DNA from: an uncultured Eubacteriales bacterium
GTDB lineage: Bacteria > Bacillota_A > Clostridia > Christensenellales > Aristaeellaceae
Reading direction: 5' to 3'
DNA length: 9,909 nucleotides
Assembly (NCBI GenBank): GCA_900313545.1
Contig: OMRS01000026.1
Coordinates: 1 to 9,909 of the forward strand
Numbering within the stretch: the first letter of the stretch is position 1; each line of letters opens with the position of its first letter. Positions 6,476 through 9,909 of this stretch are shown here, piece after piece. The notes under the pieces are model-generated. The model had not been told where the DNA came from and ran no database searches. It saw only the letters and a program-made list of their open reading frames with translations. Made by a program: the position numbers and the translations under genes.

Positions 6476-7168
6476 TTAGTCCCTGTCCGTAAAATAGTAA
6501 CCCACTCCCCATTTTGTCAGGATGTATTCCGGTCTGGCGCTGTCCACTTCGATCTTCTCTCTGAGTCTGCGGATATGCACGTCCACGGTCCGGACATCTC
6601 CTGAATAATCATACCGCCAGACGGAATGCAGCAGGCGCTCCCGACCGTACACCTCTCCCCGGTTGGTCACCAGCAGCTTCAGCAGATCGTATTCCTTGCT
6701 GGTCAGCTTCAGCGGCGTTCCGCGGATGGTCGCGGACTTCTTCTGCATGTTGATCGTCAGGTCCCGGATGCGCAGCACCTTGGATTCATCCTGCTCCTCT
6801 CCCATGCTCGTCCGGCGGAAGATGCTCTTGATCCGCGCCTTCACCTCGAGGATGTTGAAGGGCTTGGTGATATAATCATCCGCACCGTATTCCAGTCCCA
6901 GGATCTTGTCCATGTCCTCGCCCTTGGCGGTCACCATGACAATGGGCACCCTGGAGCTTTCCCGAATCCGCTGACAGACTTCGATCCCGCTCACCGAAGG
7001 AAGCATGACATCCAGCAGAATCATGTCATAGGCTCCCTCTTTGAATTTTTCAAGGGCTTCCTCTCCGTCAGCCGCGTAGTCCGTCTCATATCCGTCCTGT
7101 TCGAGGCTGTACTTCAGACCTTTGATGATCAGAGGCTCGTCATCTACGAGCAGTATCCGTTTCGGCAT
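6476..7168 (-). CDS. OmpR/PhoB-family response regulator
   Basis: This 230-residue cytoplasmic transcription factor is activated by phosphorylation from the adjacent kinase. The receiver domain (about 1-120) has the acidic pair D9-D10, phospho-acceptor D53 in LLDVMLP, T80 in MVTAK and K102 in TKPF, so it is complete and should be functional. The C-terminal winged helix (about 130-228) has the family pattern: LTSKEYDLLKLL, the RERLLHSVW turn, the recognition helix around VRTVDVHIRRLREKI, and the GVGYYF wing near the end. Length is normal. The ATG is preceded by GAGGA at seven to eight bases, and a strong promoter sits about 50 bases upstream; it is the first gene of the operon with the kinase, two GerMN genes and holA. 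It is close in type to WalR, PhoP and MtrA, but which of these is the true counterpart cannot be settled by reading alone. Confidence 0.93.
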   Translation of the reverse strand: MPKRILLVDDEPLIIKGLKYSLEQDGYETDYAADGEEALEKFKEGAYDMILLDVMLPSVSGIEVCQRIRESSRVPIVMVTAKGEDMDKILGLEYGADDYITKPFNILEVKARIKSIFRRTSMGEEQDESKVLRIRDLTINMQKKSATIRGTPLKLTSKEYDLLKLLVTNRGEVYGRERLLHSVWRYDYSGDVRTVDVHIRRLREKIEVDSARPEYILTKWGVGYYFTDRD

Positions 7169-7186
7169 AAACCAATCCTCATCTTC

Positions 7187-7243
7187 TTTTTTTCCGGGCA
7201 GAAGCCCCCTAATGCGATATTCTATTGAACTCCCGGAAAAAAA
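7187..7243. repeat. Perfect 12-bp inverted repeat bracketing the operon promoter
   Basis: TTTTTTTCCGGG (7187-7198) and its exact reverse complement CCCGGAAAAAAA (7232-7243) are separated by 33 bases. The distal arm covers most of the -35 to -10 spacer and touches the -35 box; the proximal arm lies in the transcribed leader next to the ribosome site. Because only one arm would be transcribed from the promoter given here, the repeat is more likely a pair of protein-binding half-sites than an RNA hairpin. Its centre-to-centre distance is 45 bases, roughly four helical turns. Confidence 0.5.
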
Positions 7244-7247
7244 TCAA
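7219..7247 (-). promoter_or_regulatory. Sigma-A promoter of the two-component/GerMN/holA operon
   Basis: On the minus strand TTGATT (7242-7247) and TAGAAT (7219-7224) are 17 bases apart. Transcription would start near 7211, leaving a leader of about 43 bases before the regulator ATG. No other equally good match is seen in the 146-base gap to the glycosyltransferase gene. Confidence 0.65.
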
Positions 7248-7282
7248 GTCATTTGTCGCTATATCTTAATGCTATCATATCC

Positions 7283-7312
7283 TATAAATCAGCGGCTGCC
7301 CCGTTGATTTTC
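7283..7312 (-). terminator. Weak hairpin after the glycosyltransferase gene
   Basis: Just downstream of the stop codon on the minus strand, AAATCA pairs with TGATTT, and after one mismatch CGG pairs with CCG around a short GGCAG loop. No proper T run follows (ATAGGATATG), so termination would be inefficient at best, and some transcripts may read on into the two-component operon. Confidence 0.3.
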
Positions 7313-7314
7313 CG

Positions 7315-8865
7315 TCAGGAGGCCCTCTCCCGCTTTCTGAGCATTCTTTCGCGCAGTGATGCCGCCCCCAGCGCCGCGCCAAGGATATAGAGCGGAACCG
7401 CCGTCAGGGTGTAGCGCGGGCAGGATTCAAACAAAATGTTAAACAGGCCCGCGCCAAAGAGGGAAAGGCCGATCAGGGCCTGTCCGTACTGTCTGCCTCC
7501 GGAAAGCCTGAGCAGCATCCCGGGAACGCTCAATACAAGCACGCTCAGCCAGAGCGCATACATCCAGGTGAAAAAGAATTTGAACCGCTTTCCATCAAGC
7601 CGCGTCAGGGAACGCAGCAGCGGCGTGAGGACCCTGTCCTTGGGCTTGATCTCCTCATGAAAGAAATCCGACCCGATGATTCCCCAGCCGAAGGTTCCGT
7701 CCCCGTAATTGAATTCGAGCTTGCGCGCCAGATGGTGCAGGTACCCCCAAAGCCCCATGCCCCTGATTCTCTCCAGGGAGGTTGATATCTGCGCCCGCGT
7801 CCTTTCCCGGACGGTCGGGAAGCTTCTGGAGTACATGAGGTCCTCAAAGCTGTACATGCCGGCATTCTGTTCATTCTGCCCGATCATGAAATAGTGCCCC
7901 GCCCCGAGATTCTGTTCCCGGTCGACGGCGATCATTTTCGTGCTCAGGGTTGCTTCCTGGAGCGGAAACATGACCAGACAGAAGGAGACCAGAACGAGCG
8001 CCAGCTTCATGAGCGCCCGCCTTCGCTCCTGGCGCCGGAAGACGGACACGACCTCCAGCCCCAGCACGGCAATCATGGGAATCATGCTCTGCGGCTTGAT
8101 CAGATACCCCAGCGCACCCAGGACCCCGACGAGGATCCAGGGGCGCTTTTCCCCCTCCTTTTCCCGGACGGCCAGGGACACGATCGCCGTGGGAATGATC
8201 AGTGAATACCCGTCCGTATAAGGGACAAAAATCCAGGGGGTAAAGGACATGAGCCCCACATATCCCAGCGACGCGAGCGCCTCTGCGCGCCCCCCGCTCA
8301 GGCGGCGGGCAAGCCCCGCAACCAGAAATCCGGTCAGCGCGTTGAGCATACACTGGACGACCACCAGCACCAGCACGCACCGGTCATACCCTGCATCCCC
8401 TGCAAAGAACCGAAAGACGGCCATGATCCCTGAAAACAGGAAGGTCAGCAGCAGGTTGTTGGGGCAGGTGGAAAAATAGCCGCTGTCCACATACAGGGGA
8501 TTGTGGTCCACCGCGATGGTATAGGCATTGTTCATGACAATTCCCGCATCCCAGCCTGACAGATAGTAGCCGTGAAACGCCACGATCACCTGCAGCAAGA
8601 AGATGCCCAGCCAGAAAAGTATCCTGACACCCTTGGGAAAGCCCTCTTCGCCGCAGCAGCTGCTCTGGTCCATCAGTGCCGCAATCAGCATCGCCAGGGC
8701 ACATCCCGTCAGAGCCAGCACCGGCTGCGGCAGAAGCAGCAGCTCCTCCCGCATCAGCCACGGTTCAATGACCGCCATGATGACCGCAAGCGCCAGCATT
8801 GTCAGCCCGGCGCACAGCCAGCGGGAGAGGGTGCGCTCCGGGGTACACATCAGTTGATCCTTCAT
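7315..8865 (-). CDS. Polytopic GT-C glycosyltransferase-like membrane protein
   Basis: This 516-residue protein has about eleven or twelve hydrophobic segments, a short cytoplasmic N-terminus and a basic C-terminal tail (RERMLRKRERAS). The large first outer loop carries SGWDAG with D106, the acidic residue expected of GT-C enzymes that take sugars from lipid carriers, and a YFSTCPNN segment (about 130-137) matching the YFSxYPNN signature I know from Firmicutes GT39-like proteins. It therefore probably transfers a polyprenyl-linked sugar to a surface polymer or protein outside the membrane; donor and acceptor are unknown. The ATG at 8865 has only a weak ribosome site, while an in-frame ATG at 8850 has AAGGA seven bases upstream and may be the true start (511 residues). 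The marR terminator lies directly upstream, so no dedicated promoter is obvious. Confidence 0.7.
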   Translation of the reverse strand: MKDQLMCTPERTLSRWLCAGLTMLALAVIMAVIEPWLMREELLLLPQPVLALTGCALAMLIAALMDQSSCCGEEGFPKGVRILFWLGIFLLQVIVAFHGYYLSGWDAGIVMNNAYTIAVDHNPLYVDSGYFSTCPNNLLLTFLFSGIMAVFRFFAGDAGYDRCVLVLVVVQCMLNALTGFLVAGLARRLSGGRAEALASLGYVGLMSFTPWIFVPYTDGYSLIIPTAIVSLAVREKEGEKRPWILVGVLGALGYLIKPQSMIPMIAVLGLEVVSVFRRQERRRALMKLALVLVSFCLVMFPLQEATLSTKMIAVDREQNLGAGHYFMIGQNEQNAGMYSFEDLMYSRSFPTVRERTRAQISTSLERIRGMGLWGYLHHLARKLEFNYGDGTFGWGIIGSDFFHEEIKPKDRVLTPLLRSLTRLDGKRFKFFFTWMYALWLSVLVLSVPGMLLRLSGGRQYGQALIGLSLFGAGLFNILFESCPRYTLTAVPLYILGAALGAASLRERMLRKRERAS

Positions 8866-8880
8866 TGCTCACATCCCAAG

Positions 8881-8918
8881 AAAGAAAAAACATCCCGGAG
8901 AGAGTGAACTCTCCGGGA
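8881..8918 (-). terminator. Rho-independent terminator after marR
   Basis: A perfect 10-bp stem, TCCCGGAGAG with CTCTCCGGGA (8893-8918), encloses a six-base loop. On the minus strand it is followed by TG, six T, C and three T. It lies 35 bases after the marR stop and ends 15 bases before the glycosyltransferase ATG. It works only in the minus direction. Confidence 0.85.
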
Positions 8919-8952
8919 ATCGTTGAAGTGCATGTTCACTGCAGAGATCATC

Positions 8953-9411
8953 TTACAGATCGTTGAGGATCCGGACGATGCTGTTCATGCTGCTCTCAAG
9001 CTCCTTGTAGTCAGCTGCGGAGAGAACTTCAACCTGCTGCTGAACATTCTCCGAAATGGTCTGCAGGATGGCCGCCAGTTTTTCACGGCCCGCATCGAGA
9101 ATCACAATATTGACCACACGGCGGTCATTGTCACCATGCTGACGGTCCACGTATCCCGCCTCGTACAGCTTGTCAATCAGCGGGGTGATGTTGGGCTTGG
9201 CAATTCCCAGACGGCGGGACAGCTCGGAAATGGTCATCCGGCCGGTCTCATCCAGCATGGACAGCACCTGAACATGGGACATGGGGGTACCATGGATCCT
9301 CTGGACATTCTCCATATGCAGAAGGCGCTTTTTCAGCAGCGGCATCAGTTTCAGCATGTTGACAGAAATGGAATCAGCCAGGGTGGGATCCGTAACGTGT
9401 TTCTTGCTCAT
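8953..9411 (-). CDS. MarR-family transcriptional regulator
   Basis: This 152-residue protein should form a dimeric winged-helix DNA-binding repressor, as MarR proteins do, releasing DNA on binding small phenolic ligands or on thiol oxidation. N- and C-terminal helices (about 10-35 and 107-150) would make the dimer interface. The HTH lies at about 59-82 (TISELSRRLGI, KPNITPLIDKL), and the wing at about 86-102 holds the conserved DxxDRR motif (DNDRRVV). No cysteine is present, which argues against an OhrR-type redox sensor. The start is secure: AGGAGGA lies nine bases upstream of the ATG. It has its own promoter with a dyad just upstream, consistent with autoregulation, and its own terminator. 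The direct target is not evident; the glycosyltransferase gene downstream or the CapD-like gene upstream are candidates. Confidence 0.92.
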   Translation of the reverse strand: MSKKHVTDPTLADSISVNMLKLMPLLKKRLLHMENVQRIHGTPMSHVQVLSMLDETGRMTISELSRRLGIAKPNITPLIDKLYEAGYVDRQHGDNDRRVVNIVILDAGREKLAAILQTISENVQQQVEVLSAADYKELESSMNSIVRILNDL

Positions 9412-9515
9412 TTGATTTCTTCCTCCTCTTCATCTTTGCACCTCCGGCCCGGGATGCATCTCCCAAACAGAGAATGAACGACTTAATACACCACACTGAA
9501 CCTTTGTGCATCCCT

Positions 9516-9544
9516 ATTGTAACGGATAATACATTCTTTTGCAA
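9516..9544 (-). promoter_or_regulatory. Sigma-A promoter of marR
   Basis: On the minus strand TTGCAA (9539-9544) and TACAAT (9516-9521) are 17 bases apart. Transcription would begin near 9509, about 98 bases before the marR ATG. Both boxes are close to consensus and the spacing is ideal. Confidence 0.7.
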
Positions 9545-9548
9545 GTGT

Positions 9549-9576
9549 AAAATAACAATTTCCCTGTCGTTATTTT
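9549..9576. repeat. AT-rich inverted repeat upstream of the marR promoter
   Basis: AAAATAAC (9549-9556) and GTTATTTT (9569-9576) form a perfect 8-bp dyad with a 12-base centre, lying four bases upstream of the marR -35 box. Size, AT-richness and position suit a binding site for a dimeric regulator such as MarR itself. As RNA from the upstream CapD-like gene it could also form a hairpin ending in UUUU, a possible weak terminator. Which role applies is not shown by sequence. Confidence 0.4.
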
Positions 9577-9682
9577 GCTGAATCCGCTGTTTTTCACCGT
9601 TTTCAATATTCAGGTCCGGATATCTGTCACTTTGTCAGATTCAGTGCTTCCTGAAACCCGGTTTCTTGGGCCTCTCCCTGTT

Positions 9683-9909
9683 TTACTCTTCATTTTTCTT
9701 CCACGGATGATAAGTGGGAACCACGGAGGCCACGGCTTCCACCGCCCGCTCATCGTTGACATCCACCACTTCCTCAAGGGTGTGGAGCATCCGGTCAAAG
9801 CGGCTGTCATCCACTTCCTCCACATGGGCGACAAAGATCTTCTTGTGTGCGGTCTTGGTCATCTTGCCGCGCTCGCTGTCCATAAGCAGCTCCTCATACA
9901 GCTTTTCCC
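9683..9909 (-). CDS. CapD/FlaA1-type nucleotide-sugar dehydratase/epimerase (C-terminal end)
   Basis: Only the last 75 codons are in the window; the frame is open to the edge. They read KKLYEELLMDSE, then MTKTAHKKIFVAH, VDDSRFDRMLHTLEEVV and finally VVPTYHP before a short charged tail. KLYEELL plus a T-x-H/N-x-K-I-F strand and a closing VPTYHP is the usual C-terminus of polysaccharide biosynthesis proteins of the CapD/FlaA1 group, SDR-fold enzymes that act as UDP-GlcNAc 4,6-dehydratases or epimerases in surface-sugar synthesis. Those with membrane domains carry them at the N-terminus, which is outside the window, so membrane attachment cannot be judged. A shorter start at the internal ATG (9883) is unlikely because the family motif begins before it. 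No clear terminator follows. Confidence 0.75.
   Translation of the reverse strand, partial: EKLYEELLMDSERGKMTKTAHKKIFVAHVEEVDDSRFDRMLHTLEEVVDVNDERAVEAVASVVPTYHPWKKNEE

Larger units (their letters stand above)
9412..9682. other. Intergenic region between the CapD-like gene and marR
   Basis: This 271-base AT-richer gap holds no plausible gene. Besides the marR promoter, ribosome site and dyad it contains two small dyads near the CapD-like end: GAAACC/GGTTTC (9653-9665) and ATCTG/CAGAT (near 9622-9640). Neither has a T tail, so the end of the CapD-like transcript is not defined. Confidence 0.5.

Noticed and set aside
5146..6492. Long plus-strand frame of 448 codons opposite the histidine kinase
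   Set aside because: It lies entirely antisense to a kinase with all catalytic motifs intact, has no domain I recognise and is rich in His/Arg/Gln as expected of a GC-driven shadow frame.

Overview
The window looks like chromosome of a moderately GC-rich member of the Bacillota, most likely of class Clostridia. The signs are sigma-A promoters with near-consensus -35/-10 boxes and 17-base spacers, strong AGGAGG-type ribosome sites, GerMN-domain envelope proteins, a Firmicutes-type HolA, and a secreted protein with SH3-like repeats of a kind I associate with Christensenellales-like gut Clostridia (low confidence at that rank). I see no phage, transposon, CRISPR, tRNA or rRNA signal.

Layout. 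Positions 1-32 (minus) hold the first codons of a zinc-ribbon protein whose promoter lies at 110-138. A lower-GC stretch (about 140-546) with no convincing gene follows. A plus-strand promoter (547-575) with a roughly 120-base leader then drives a secreted protein (702-1256) that ends at a clear terminator (1318-1343). All other genes are on the minus strand. From 7247 leftward lies one compact operon: a promoter, an OmpR-type response regulator (7168-6476), a sensor histidine kinase (6435-5056), an exported GerMN protein (5059-4064), a lipoprotein with three GerMN-like repeats (4050-2602) and holA, the DNA polymerase III delta subunit (2615-1572). The genes overlap or nearly touch, so they are probably co-transcribed and partly translation-coupled. 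Further right are a GT-C family membrane glycosyltransferase (8865-7315), a MarR-type repressor (9411-8953) with its own promoter and terminator, and the last 75 codons of a CapD/FlaA1-type nucleotide-sugar dehydratase/epimerase (9909-9683).

How they fit. The response regulator, kinase and two GerMN proteins form an envelope-sensing unit whose order resembles mtrA-mtrB-lpqB of Actinobacteria, where LpqB is a GerMN lipoprotein acting with the MtrB kinase. The glycosyltransferase and CapD-like enzyme suggest neighbouring surface-polysaccharide functions.

Points most worth a second look: the kinase seems to lack a proper start codon next to a run of eight T, as if one base had been lost from a TAATG stop/start overlap; a perfect 12-base inverted repeat brackets the operon promoter; the secreted protein's leader can pair with its own ribosome site; and the terminator after marR leaves the glycosyltransferase without an obvious promoter.
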